Assembly: GCA_036555705.1 (NCBI GenBank)
Contig: DATBKT010000264.1
Coordinates: 1 to 8,617 of the forward strand
Length of the DNA stretch: 8,617 bases
From: JARBAU01 sp029237525
Lineage (GTDB): Archaea; Thermoproteota; Nitrososphaeria; Nitrososphaerales; Nitrososphaeraceae
Reading direction: 5' to 3'
Below are positions 1 through 6,559 of this stretch, in pieces (the first letter of the stretch is position 1; every line of letters starts with the position of its first letter). A program made the translations under genes and the position numbers. The notes beneath the pieces were generated by a model, which was given only the letters and a program-made list of their open reading frames with translations, had not been told where the DNA came from and ran no database searches.

Positions 1-1065
1 AAGAATAGGTTTGGACTAGTAATTGAAGACAGTAAAAGTGATCCGGAAATAAGCCTAGGAACTCTTAGAGCTCTACGAGACAAAGGAATAAAGATAGTTG
101 TTGGTCCTGCCACTAGCGCAAATGTAAATGGATCTAGAGGTTATGCAAATTCTAATGGCATTTTACTAGTTAGTCCATCAAGTACTGCTCCATCATTGGC
201 GCTTCCCAGAGATAACGTATTTAGATTCGTTCCAGATGATAGACATCAAGCACAGGCAGTATCATCATTGATGTGGAAGGAGGGAATAAGAGTCATTGTG
301 CCTTTCTGGAGAACCGATGTTTTTGGAAATGAGCTAGTGAATGCTACCAAAAATAGTTTCGAAAAGTTAGGTGGAAAATTTGTGGACGGTGTTGGATATA
401 CCCCACACACAGGGGACTTGTCTGCAAGTCTTAACAGGATAAACTTCATAATATGGGATCAAGAATTGAAGAACTTAGAAACAAAGCTGAAAAAGGCCAT
501 ATCAACCTATGGCATAAACAAAGTAGGAGTTTATCTGGTAGCATATGATGAAGTCGCTCCGATATTCATTCAAGCTCAGGGCCACGAAATCTTGTCTGAA
601 GTAAAGTGGTTCGGTAGCGATGGGTCGGCGCTAAACAACAAGATCATAAAAAATTCAGATGCTGCTATCTTTGCTGAAAAGACTGGGTTTGCAAATCCTA
701 TCTTTGGAGTTGAAAATACTAGTGATCCAAGGTTTAAACGCGTCGAAAATTTGATTGAGAAGAATATTGAGAGAATACCAAGGTCTTATGCGAGCACTGC
801 ATATGACGCTCTTTGGGTGGCAGCTTTATCTGAAAACCAGACAAATCAAACAAGCAACATTGAACAGCTTAAAAGTACCTTCACAAAGATTACAAATTCA
901 TATAATGGAATTACAGGCAATACTAGTTTAGATCAGAACGGAGACAGAAAATATGGTGACTATGAATACTGGGCTGTAGCAAGGGACAAACATAATCCGG
1001 AATCATTTGATTGGGAAACAACGGGCAAATTCATACATGAAAAGAATCCAGTTCTTGTAAAATAG
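1..1065 (+). CDS. ABC transporter substrate-binding protein, LivK-like (5' end outside window)
   Basis: The frame is open from base 1 to a TAG at 1063-1065, so 354 residues of the C-terminal part are visible. Any start near base 196 would cut through conserved sequence and is not real. The protein looks like a type 1 periplasmic-binding fold of the LivK/AmiC group, which captures branched-chain amino acids, amides or similar small solutes outside the membrane for an ABC importer. Visible family-like signatures are GPATSANVNG followed by ILLVSPSSTAPSLA (about residues 35-67), FRFVPDD, a segment YDALWVAAL near the C-terminus, and the closing NGDRKYGDYEYWAVA strand. Family members are usually about 400 residues, so roughly 50-70 N-terminal residues, including the signal or lipoprotein peptide, lie upstream. 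No permease or ATPase gene follows within the window, so it is either the last gene of an operon or an orphan. The ligand cannot be read from sequence. Confidence 0.9.
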   Translation, partial: KNRFGLVIEDSKSDPEISLGTLRALRDKGIKIVVGPATSANVNGSRGYANSNGILLVSPSSTAPSLALPRDNVFRFVPDDRHQAQAVSSLMWKEGIRVIVPFWRTDVFGNELVNATKNSFEKLGGKFVDGVGYTPHTGDLSASLNRINFIIWDQELKNLETKLKKAISTYGINKVGVYLVAYDEVAPIFIQAQGHEILSEVKWFGSDGSALNNKIIKNSDAAIFAEKTGFANPIFGVENTSDPRFKRVENLIEKNIERIPRSYASTAYDALWVAALSENQTNQTSNIEQLKSTFTKITNSYNGITGNTSLDQNGDRKYGDYEYWAVARDKHNPESFDWETTGKFIHEKNPVLVK

Positions 1066-2422
1066 GGACAAGCTAATTTTCCTGACTGTGAATAATCTAA
1101 TCAGGGGAACGGGTGAGTTTAACATAAATTGAGAGTGACGATTTTACCTGAATCTACTCAAAATTTATTATTATCAAATATGATCGATTCAAAGTTCAGA
1201 GTGACACATATTATCTCAATGGGCTTAGATTTTAATGCTAATGTGTGGATAAAAAATCGAGTATTTATGATACAAAAGAATGAGAATTTGTTCTAAATGC
1301 TTTCAAAAGGAAAGAGTTTAGAATATTAAGCAATCCTATACCAATTTTCATTCTAAGCTGGCAGCAAAGCTAATTTCAATTACAATGATCTAATCTAACG
1401 AATGGTCTGACAAATTCGAAATGTAAGATAGTAACATCAATCAATTAATCAGTTACAATGAGACTTGCTTTAAATCACTAAAATGTCCAGAATGCGGTCT
1501 TGGCTCGTATTCTATGTTGAACAGTATCGTCTTAATTCTCAATTTCTAGACAATTTAAAATATTTCTGATATTTTGAGCTTCAAATATAGTGGTGATTAT
1601 AATATGTCATCACTCAAATATTTTTCCACTAACAACCAACAGTATTTCGAGAATATTCCAAAAAATAATCTGCTCATAGTGGCTATCCACATCATTACCT
1701 TTTCAAATTTTAAATTTGCGTAGTTCTTCTAATTCACTCTGTAAATTGAAAGAATTTAGAATTCTGATACAGAGATCTGTACAGTCCAGAAGGAGTTACA
1801 ACAAATTATTGTTGGCGATAGAGTCAATTCATTGATCGAACATAATATTATTGGATGGATTGTCAAGCAATAGGATCTCGATCATTAGTACTAGATCTTC
1901 TAGTAAAAGCTTGCTTATCAGATTTGAAAAGGCTACAAGCATTTTAGAATTTGAGTATATCCATCTAATTAGCAATAGTCTAATATGTCTGAATCTTGTA
2001 GGTAATAGAAGGTACTTGTTGTAAGATGCATTATCAACATATACATCCAATCTTTGAATTAGGTTCCATTAAATGGTTAGAAAATTAGTGATTTCTAGAC
2101 ATTGGTCATTATTAAGACCCAGTATTGAATTAAATCTACCGGAGAGCAGATCCGACCAAAGTTCTTTAAAAAAAGAATTTCGTACGAACACCTGAATGTT
2201 CTTTCCTCTCGACGTCTTGAACATACAGCTTTGTACAAGAACAATCTTGGATATAATTATAAGAATTATTTGATATGTGATTTTATGGCTTTTAAGATGT
2301 CCTATTCGATATCGTTTTTTTCTAAATGAAAAGACTATCTACAATTATTAAGTACAATTAAAACACATCGATTCGCTTTCTGTATTTAGAAAAAGGAAAA
2401 AATGGTGCCGCTCTTACAATAT
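1066..2422. other. Gene-poor 1.36-kb stretch with no convincing gene
   Basis: No frame here stands out from what AT-rich random sequence gives. Short open stretches exist: 1129-1296 (+) would encode 55 residues from a TTG, 1604 onward (+) 39 residues from an ATG, and 1829-2050 (-) 73 residues. None has a signal peptide, a recognisable motif or a well-placed TATA box. Two adjacent plus frames around 1770-2030 read like protein fragments (KELQQIIVGDRVNSLIEHN, then SSKSLLIRFEKATSILEFEY) separated by a frame change. They could be a decayed gene, but I recognise no family. A short minus-strand fragment near 2239-2254 resembles the exported C-x5-C protein encoded at 4672-4875. Confidence 0.5.
2388..2402 (-). 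terminator. T-tract terminator of the 140-aa exported protein gene
   Basis: Read on the minus strand, about 20 nt after the stop codon comes TTTTTTCCTTTTTCT. Archaeal RNA polymerase typically terminates at such U-rich tracts without a strong hairpin. Confidence 0.55.
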
Positions 2423-2845
2423 TTAATTGCCCAAGCTTTTGATTGCGAATTCGCGTATAGTGCCTTGAAGCGTTTCGTGGACACCACTGTTGATATATCC
2501 ATTGCCTTTGAATTGATTTTGTGGATTATACGCTGCACAGTCTGACCCACGGTCGCATGATTGGAAGTTATTCTTATGTACTGTTTCATGGCCTGTAGGT
2601 ACTGCTACACTAGGAGATATGAGTATACAGAATTCTCCATTGTTGCAACTTACTGACTTCGCAGGGTGGTTATCGCCGGGTAGATGTACATCTGTGACAA
2701 CAGTTGGATTAGCAAGTGAATCTAGAGTTATTGCGTTTACTGGATTCGAGGTCGACATTCCAAGGACAATAAAGCTTGTTGCCGCCAATGCTACCAAGAC
2801 AAAGTAGGGTGCTTGAATTTTTTGTTTTATTAGATTGTCATTCAT
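2423..2845 (-). CDS. Small exported protein with two C-x5-C pairs, function unknown
   Basis: This 140-residue protein has a typical Sec signal peptide: a basic N-terminus (K7, K9), a hydrophobic core at about residues 14-30, and a likely cleavage site after NPVNA (residue 38). That leaves a mature protein of about 102 residues. The mature part has four cysteines in two C-x5-C pairs (C67/C73 and C97/C103), which suggests two disulfide-closed loops outside the cell or, less likely, metal sites. It is rich in Asn and Gly and has histidines at 54, 60, 86, 90 and 123. A sequence HETVH at 86-90 matches HExxH on paper but lies after Pro-Thr-Gly and before Lys, which is poor for a zinc protease. The start is the ATG at 2845, followed directly by the signal sequence, with AT-rich TATA candidates upstream. 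The spacing Q-x-C-x5-C recurs in the exported protein at 4672-4875. I do not recognise a family. Confidence 0.75.
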   Translation of the reverse strand: MNDNLIKQKIQAPYFVLVALAATSFIVLGMSTSNPVNAITLDSLANPTVVTDVHLPGDNHPAKSVSCNNGEFCILISPSVAVPTGHETVHKNNFQSCDRGSDCAAYNPQNQFKGNGYINSGVHETLQGTIREFAIKSLGN

Positions 2846-2862
2846 ATGATGAAGATATTGTC

Positions 2863-2912
2863 TATTATTATTTGTGAGATTCTTCAGATAAGCGAGTACA
2901 AAAGTGATATAA
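2863..2912 (-). promoter_or_regulatory. Candidate promoter for the 140-aa exported protein gene
   Basis: Two TATA-like elements are visible on the minus strand. AAATAATAATA (2863-2873) is centred about 23 nt before the ATG, which fits a leaderless start. TTATATCA (2905-2912) is a better TATA match but would give a leader of about 40 nt. No Shine-Dalgarno motif precedes the ATG, so I slightly favour the proximal box. Confidence 0.4.
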
Positions 2913-3684
2913 GCCCATTAGGAGTTCTAATATTATCAAATTCTAGATAAGAATAATAGGAAGTCGAATAGTGTTGCAAGTAATAACAAATTCTACAATA
3001 GGATCTGATACTAATCTAGTAACTATACACTGGGACATAATCTTGTCTTGGATTGGATGATCAAGAGACAGATTTTAGAATTTCATTTGTCACTTTTCCA
3101 AATTAGTCAGGAGTAATAGAGTTTGCATTTTCTGCCTCTAATACAGGGTTTACACCGGGAATGAGTTGGTGGATTTTGATATGGCAAATCCGCACTAAGA
3201 GCTTTTATTACATTGGAGATAGTGCATATGACCCTTATAGTTATTGGGTGTAGGAGAAATTAAGAATAGTTTAGTTCTAGTTTAGATCATGAAACAAGGT
3301 GCAGGTCTTATTTAAAAAGGTACCTTACTGAGAAATTATATCAATCCCATGGCGTAGCGTAACTTCACATTGCGACCTTCTACATATCAAACGAAGTATG
3401 CTTATGCAATATATCAGGCATTAGGAAAGAATTTTCTGGTAGAAAAAAACATAAGGTGATATCTCAAAAATAAAAAAACCGTCAAAACGAGAATTTTAAT
3501 ATACCTAAAATTTAGAACCTCATTTTCGAGTTTGATTTTGTTTTTGCAGAATATCAGAATTTGGCCTCAGACATATTTTTGATACTAATGCCTCTTGGTG
3601 GTCTAGGCCGTACTTAAGCAGTATCAATAATTATTCTGATGTCTCTTTCCTGAAATATTTTCGATAAATCTTTTTTAGAAAGCC
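2913..3684. other. Gene-poor stretch
   Basis: No convincing gene. One plus-strand open stretch at about 3110-3250 would encode an aromatic-rich peptide containing FTPGMSWW and YDPYSYWV but lacks a start. A minus-strand frame over the same bases ends in CKPCIRGRKCK. Both are short enough to be chance. Apart from the inverted repeat at 3579-3627, I see no structured element, RNA gene or mobile-element end. Confidence 0.45.
3579..3627. repeat. Nested inverted repeat (8-bp outer and 4-bp inner arms)
   Basis: TTGATACT (3579-3586) pairs perfectly with AGTATCAA (3620-3627). Inside, GCCT (3590-3593) pairs with AGGC (3605-3608) around an 11-nt loop. It lies about 100 nt upstream of the 42-aa/winged-helix gene pair. 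Eight-bp inverted repeats with spacers of this size occur by chance several times in AT-rich sequence of this length, so function is uncertain. Confidence 0.3.
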
Positions 3685-3695
3685 TTTTAAGTATA
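3685..3695 (+). promoter_or_regulatory. TATA-like box for the 42-aa/winged-helix gene pair
   Basis: TTTTAAGTATA is centred about 34 nt before the ATG at 3724. With the usual archaeal distance of about 25 nt to the start site, this predicts a transcript with a leader of only a few nucleotides. No Shine-Dalgarno motif is seen before the ATG. Confidence 0.45.
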
Positions 3696-3723
3696 TTGTC
3701 CATAACGAGACAAAGTTCAAATA

Positions 3724-3852
3724 ATGAACATAAATCTCAAATTTGACCAAACAAGGGTAAAAAGCATTAAAAAGTTACTGGAGGGTTTATCTAGAAATGA
3801 CAGCAGGAAGCTCTTCGTGACTACTACTCCTGATGGGAGAATGTTTCTATGA
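3724..3852 (+). CDS. 42-aa protein, translationally coupled to the winged-helix regulator
   Basis: The frame runs from ATG at 3724 to TGA at 3850-3852, and its stop overlaps the start of the next gene as ATGA. That overlap, plus a TATA-like box at the right distance upstream and none inside the pair, is the main support for it being real. The product is small and basic, with an N-terminal segment VKSIKKLLEGLSRND that could form an amphipathic helix and a C-terminal TTTPDGRMFL that could form a short strand or turn. It has no signal peptide, membrane segment or cysteine. I do not recognise a family. It may be a small partner or autoregulator of the regulator, or a leader whose translation feeds ribosomes to the next start. 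Alternatively, it is the N-terminal remnant of a longer protein shifted out of frame from the downstream gene. Confidence 0.5.
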   Translation: MNINLKFDQTRVKSIKKLLEGLSRNDSRKLFVTTTPDGRMFL

Positions 3853-4385
3853 ATGTAAAGGAGCACACAACGACATCTATAATGAGGGCTATATCGAATG
3901 ACAAGTCATTGTGTATCTTTAGATTGATTGCCAATGCTTCTGCGGAGATATCCGCGGCAGCGGACATTCACCCGCTTGATTCAGAGATATTAATGTCGAA
4001 AGTAAAACTTACTAGAAAGCAATATTATTTCAGATTGTCTAACTTAATCTCCTCTGGTCTGGTAAAAAGATCTAGTGGAAGCTATAAGCTTACGTCATTA
4101 GGTCGGATTGCGTACGAAGTCAGTTTATTGGTGGAGCAAGCAATCAAAGATTACTGGAAATTGAGGGCAATTGACGCCCTTAAATCAAAATCGGGATCAG
4201 ATATCTTAGGAAACGAGCTAGAGAAAATTATTGATATGTTAATAAGTGACAATAAATTGAAAAAAATATTATTATATGCTGGGAGCTCAAATAATGATTC
4301 AACTGATAAGCAATTTTATCGTCCAGAGGCAATCAAGACTCCGGTTAAGATTCCTAGACGCAAAGCACCGTTGCTGACGAGCTAA
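3849..4385 (+). CDS. Winged-helix DNA-binding transcriptional regulator (ArsR-like)
   Basis: This 178-residue protein has a winged-helix fold at about residues 10-90. Helix 1 covers IMRAISNDKSLCIFRLIA, the recognition-helix region is LTRKQYYFRLSNLISSGLVK (54-73), and a basic beta-wing follows at SSGSYKLTSLGRIAYE. This arrangement is common in archaeal ArsR/MarR-like regulators. There is no metal-binding Cys cluster. The C-terminal half is helical (AIKDYWKLRAIDAL, then ELEKIIDMLIS) and could serve in dimerisation. The tail after residue 145 is polar and ends in a basic patch PRRKAPLL. The ATG overlaps the TGA of the preceding 42-aa frame, which implies cotranscription and coupled translation. 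Its targets are not evident. The neighbouring exported-protein genes carry promoter palindromes, but no direct link can be shown. Confidence 0.85.
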   Translation: MNVKEHTTTSIMRAISNDKSLCIFRLIANASAEISAAADIHPLDSEILMSKVKLTRKQYYFRLSNLISSGLVKRSSGSYKLTSLGRIAYEVSLLVEQAIKDYWKLRAIDALKSKSGSDILGNELEKIIDMLISDNKLKKILLYAGSSNNDSTDKQFYRPEAIKTPVKIPRRKAPLLTS

Positions 4386-4412
4386 TTAAATCAAACTAAA
4401 TTAGGCCATACA

Positions 4413-4439
4413 ATTATCACATTTTCGCATGGTGATAAT
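4413..4439 (+). terminator. Hairpin downstream of the regulator gene
   Basis: ATTATCAC (4413-4420) and GTGATAAT (4432-4439) form a perfect 8-bp stem with an 11-nt loop, 28 nt after the stop codon. No T-tract follows directly, so it may be a 3'-end processing or stability structure, or a chance dyad. The rest of 4386-4671 shows no gene. Confidence 0.35.
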
Positions 4440-4671
4440 ATCATATGGATGTTCGGTTTCTTCTATCGGTTTGAAGACCTGCAAATTCTGCTAGAAGATA
4501 ATAGAAGAATGAAGCCACTTCATATTTTATACACTATGTACATCATAAAAAAACGAGTAAAAAGATGAAATGTTCACATGGATCGTGAATTAACAATCCA
4601 GTGAAGGCATCTCTACTATGCACAGTTATATTAATCCATCGGTGAACAACTAAATATTCGCATTTGATATC

Positions 4672-4875
4672 TTACTTCAAATCAATGCCATGGGTAATAT
4701 TGGAGCTGTTTGTTGATTGATTCATCGATTTACATGTTTGGGCACCCGAACAATCTTGGATATTATGCGTTTCTGCTTTTGCGTTAAAGCTTTGCTGTGG
4801 CTGATATAGGCTAGATGATATTGCAGTAAACATCAAGATAGCCAAGCACATACAGATAAGTATCTCTTTGTTCAT
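4672..4875 (-). CDS. Small exported protein with one C-x5-C pair, function unknown
   Basis: This 67-residue protein begins MNKE and continues with a hydrophobic stretch at about residues 5-22, typical of a Sec signal peptide, with a probable cleavage site after NAKA (residue 34). The mature peptide would be only about 33 residues, polar, and rich in Ser, Asn and Thr. Its only two cysteines outside the signal region are spaced C-x5-C (C42 and C48, in IQDCSGAQTC), so one disulfide loop is likely. The same Q-x-C-x5-C spacing occurs at C97/C103 of the exported protein encoded at 2423-2845, hinting at a loose family of secreted peptides. The start is supported by a TATA-like box 26 nt upstream. 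Two further cysteines (8 and 10) lie inside the signal segment. It is too short to assign to a known family. Confidence 0.6.
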   Translation of the reverse strand: MNKEILICMCLAILMFTAISSSLYQPQQSFNAKAETHNIQDCSGAQTCKSMNQSTNSSNITHGIDLK

Positions 4876-4897
4876 GTCAGGGAAGCCGTAAATTCAA

Positions 4898-4905
4898 TTA
4901 TTAAA
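4898..4905 (-). promoter_or_regulatory. TATA box of the 67-aa exported protein gene
   Basis: TTTAATAA on the minus strand is centred 26-27 nt before the ATG at 4875, the spacing expected for a leaderless archaeal transcript. Confidence 0.5.
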
Positions 4906-5003
4906 CATTATTCTAAATCGTTCCAGTCTTTTGCACTGGAAAATTAGATAGAAACAAAATTGGATTTCCCAAGATAGGAAAAAGTACATATAAATTCTCA
5001 ACC

Positions 5004-5019
5004 TTTGTTCTAGAACAAA
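5004..5019. promoter_or_regulatory. 16-bp perfect palindrome upstream of the first exported paralog
   Basis: TTTGTTCTAGAACAAA is its own reverse complement and lies about 47 bp upstream of the TATA box, where an activator or repressor dimer could bind. About 0.2 palindromes of this length are expected by chance in the window. The identical site at 6209-6224 is part of the larger repeat and is not independent support. Confidence 0.4.
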
Positions 5020-5065
5020 CATTTCTCAAATAAATGGAAAAGCATGTTACCTAATTCCAGATAGG

Positions 5066-5075
5066 TTTATTTATA
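5066..5075 (+). promoter_or_regulatory. TATA box of the first exported paralog
   Basis: TTTATTTATA is centred about 30 nt before the ATG at 5101, predicting a leaderless or nearly leaderless mRNA. A second AT-rich element, TATATAAAA, sits too close to the ATG to act as TATA box for this start. Confidence 0.6.
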
Positions 5076-5100
5076 ACTATTATTCTTATATAAAATACAC

Positions 5101-5325
5101 ATGAATACAAAATTAGTAACAATTGGTGCAATCGCAATGGTAGCGGTATTGATGGTGGGCGTACTAGCTGTATCTGGCGACCAGAATGCATTCGCAAGAC
5201 AATTCCGTAACCAAAACAATATCAACGCACAATTCTTGAACGGTGCACAGAACGTCATCCAAGCAAACCAACAGAACATAAACGACGACAACCATCAAAG
5301 TTTCGACTTCGGCGGACACCACTAA
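5101..5325 (+). CDS. Asn/Gln-rich small exported protein, paralog 1
   Basis: This 74-residue protein has an N-terminal Sec signal: K4, a hydrophobic core at residues 5-25, and a probable cleavage after QNAFA (residue 32). The mature peptide of about 42 residues is dominated by Asn and Gln, with the pattern QNNINAQ, then AQNVIQANQQNIN, and ends FDFGGHH, whose terminal Gly-Gly-His-His could bind metal. There is no cysteine. Two paralogs follow at 6306 and 7828. Residues 35, 38, 39, 42, 44, 47, 49, 51, 54, 55, 57, 59-61, 63 and 64 are the same in all three. Residues 43-48 read AQFLNG here, unlike the other two copies. Such signal peptides are typical of small secreted thaumarchaeal proteins. The function is unknown; a cell-surface or matrix component is a guess. 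Promoter and T-tract are both visible, so it is probably monocistronic. Confidence 0.85.
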   Translation: MNTKLVTIGAIAMVAVLMVGVLAVSGDQNAFARQFRNQNNINAQFLNGAQNVIQANQQNINDDNHQSFDFGGHH

Positions 5326-5335
5326 TTATTCTAAT

Positions 5336-5355
5336 CTTTTCCTTTTTTTTGTTTT
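5336..5355 (+). terminator. T-tract terminator of paralog 1
   Basis: CTTTTCCTTTTTTTTGTTTT starts 11 nt after the stop codon, without a strong hairpin, which fits archaeal U-tract termination. Confidence 0.65.
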
Positions 5356-5419
5356 AAATAGCAATTTTAAACTAAATTTTATAACAAACTGATTTCAATA
5401 ATAATGTGAATACAAATTT

Positions 5420-6171
5420 AGGGGCGTAGCTGGATGGCTAATAATTAGATGGTATGATGATAAGAATTAGCTGAAATTAGCCAAATGGCGAAGCGAGCAT
5501 AGTGTCCAGATTATTTCTAGCATAATTGCACATATTTCATATTACAATGGCCGAAAAGTTTTGCTTAATAGGAAGATCTTCCCTTTCATTTTGTTTAGTA
5601 CGGCCAAGCATTTTATCTTTACAGAAACACGTTCGGAAGGATTTAGTAGAATTAATGCCTTGCAGAATCATGCTGGTGGTATTGCAGTAAGAAGAAGATA
5701 TTCCGGTTATTCCATAAAGGCTGATTCTTCCAGCGAAACATTTGAATTATCAAATTAGACGAGCTTCAACAAGAAATTATAATTTAGATTTCAGTCAAGA
5801 ATAACTGGATCGAATACGCTTCTTTTGAATTTGGATACAATAGAGAAATGATAACCCGGCATAATCATCTTGTATTTAAAGGAACGTATAGAGAGCGATT
5901 CCGGCTCAATATGAACAGGATTCGAAATAGTAGATATATGGTTTATATGGAAAAGTGAACTTTCACTATTCAATAATGTTGTGCAAGCAAACGAGTAATA
6001 ATGCAACCATTTTCTATCTTTTAGAGAGATTAATTCGCATACAAACATCACTTCTAGAGGAACTAGAACTCGAAAGACGGGCATTCATTATTCAAATGCG
6101 TAAATGAATATACGGACTGACTATTCTTTCCATATCAGTCAGGGTTTTTCGGGAAAGCATTGGTAATTGCC
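5420..6171. other. Spacer between the two 450-bp repeats, no convincing gene
   Basis: No recognised gene, transposase fragment or RNA gene is visible. A plus-strand frame at 5561-5758 could encode 65 residues from a TTG, and a minus-strand frame at 5791-6084 could encode 97 residues. About one open frame of that length is expected by chance in this much AT-rich sequence, and neither has a signal peptide, motif or clear promoter. A 6-bp dyad (GACTGA at 6115-6120 with TCAGTC at 6135-6140) followed by GGGTTTTT could be a weak terminator. I found no inverted repeats at the two ends that would mark this spacer as an insertion. Confidence 0.45.
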
Positions 6172-6208
6172 TCCCAATAAGGGAAAAAGTATATGTAAAT
6201 ACTCAACC

Positions 6209-6224
6209 TTTGTTCTAGAACAAA
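6209..6224. promoter_or_regulatory. 16-bp perfect palindrome upstream of paralog 2
   Basis: It is identical to the palindrome at 5004-5019 and at the same distance from its gene. Three of the four differences between the two upstream regions lie in the 15 bases to its left and none within it. Confidence 0.4.
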
Positions 6225-6270
6225 CATTTCTCAAATAAATGGAAAAGCATGTTACCCAATTCCAGATAGG

Positions 6271-6280
6271 TTTATTTATA
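6271..6280 (+). promoter_or_regulatory. TATA box of paralog 2
   Basis: TTTATTTATA is at the same position relative to the ATG at 6306 as in copy 1, again predicting a leaderless mRNA. Confidence 0.6.
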
Positions 6281-6305
6281 ACTATTATTCTTATATAAAA
6301 TACAC

Positions 6306-6530
6306 ATGAATACAAAATTAGTAACAATCGGTGCAATCGCAATGGTAGCGGTATTGATGGTGGGCGTACTAGCTGTATCTGGCAACCAGAATGCATTCGC
6401 AAGTCAATTCCATAACCAAAACAATGTCAACATTCAAGCTGGCAACCATGCACAGAATGTTATCCAAGCAAACCAACAGAACATAAACGGTGACAACCGT
6501 CAACATTTCGACTTCGGCGGACACCACTAA
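6306..6530 (+). CDS. Asn/Gln-rich small exported protein, paralog 2
   Basis: This 74-residue protein has a signal peptide identical to that of the 5101 copy apart from D27 being N, with cleavage expected after QNAFA. The mature part differs from paralog 1 at ten positions (33, 36, 41, 43, 45, 46, 48, 62, 65, 67). Across the whole gene eleven codons change an amino acid and only three are silent. The central run VNIQAGNHAQNVIQANQQN has Gln, Gly, Asn and Ala spacing reminiscent of a curlin-type repeat (Q-x-G-x-x-N-x-A-x-x-x-Q), though with a shorter Gly-to-Asn gap. The shared NHA (residues 47-49) links this copy to the third paralog rather than to paralog 1. It ends FDFGGHH like copy 1. Promoter and terminator are duplicated with it, so it is likely expressed independently. 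Function unknown. Confidence 0.85.
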   Translation: MNTKLVTIGAIAMVAVLMVGVLAVSGNQNAFASQFHNQNNVNIQAGNHAQNVIQANQQNINGDNRQHFDFGGHH

Positions 6531-6540
6531 TTATTCTAAT

Positions 6541-6559
6541 CTTTCCTTTTTTTTGTTTT
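6541..6559 (+). terminator. T-tract terminator of paralog 2
   Basis: CTTTCCTTTTTTTTGTTTT is the same element as after paralog 1 but one T shorter, 10 nt after the stop codon. Confidence 0.65.

Larger units (their letters stand above)
4967..5419 (+). repeat. 450-bp direct repeat, copy 1 (promoter, gene and T-tract)
   Basis: This block matches 6172-6623 at a constant offset of 1205 bases, except for one base missing from the T-tract of the second copy. Over the 124 bases before the ATG there are only about four differences, and after the stop codon one substitution and one indel. Inside the gene about 23 bases differ, nearly all in the mature part. The block ends near GAATACAAATT, after which the two flanks are unrelated. 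Confidence 0.95.

Noticed and set aside
1484..1495. Plus-strand CPEC, like a zinc-ribbon knuckle
   Set aside because: The open frame is only about 40 codons, has no start and no second cysteine pair.
2506..2611. HETVH in the 140-aa exported protein, formally an HExxH zinc-protease motif
   Set aside because: It follows Pro-Thr-Gly and precedes Lys-Asn-Asn, so it is unlikely to lie in the hydrophobic helix that zincins require, and no third ligand context is seen in this small protein.
2619..2807. 62-codon plus-strand frame
   Set aside because: It is antisense within the 140-aa exported protein gene, which has a convincing signal peptide and cysteine pattern.
5421..5440. GGGGCGTAGCTGGATGGC, resembling the 5' end of a tRNA
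   Set aside because: No T-arm, anticodon arm or closing acceptor strand follows.
5454..5474. ATGATGA followed ten bases later by CTGA, like box C and D' of an archaeal C/D guide RNA
   Set aside because: No matching C' and terminal D boxes follow at the right spacing, and no flanking stem is present.
5791..6084. 97-codon open frame on the minus strand
   Set aside because: About one frame of this length is expected by chance in this composition. It lacks a signal peptide, motif or TATA box.
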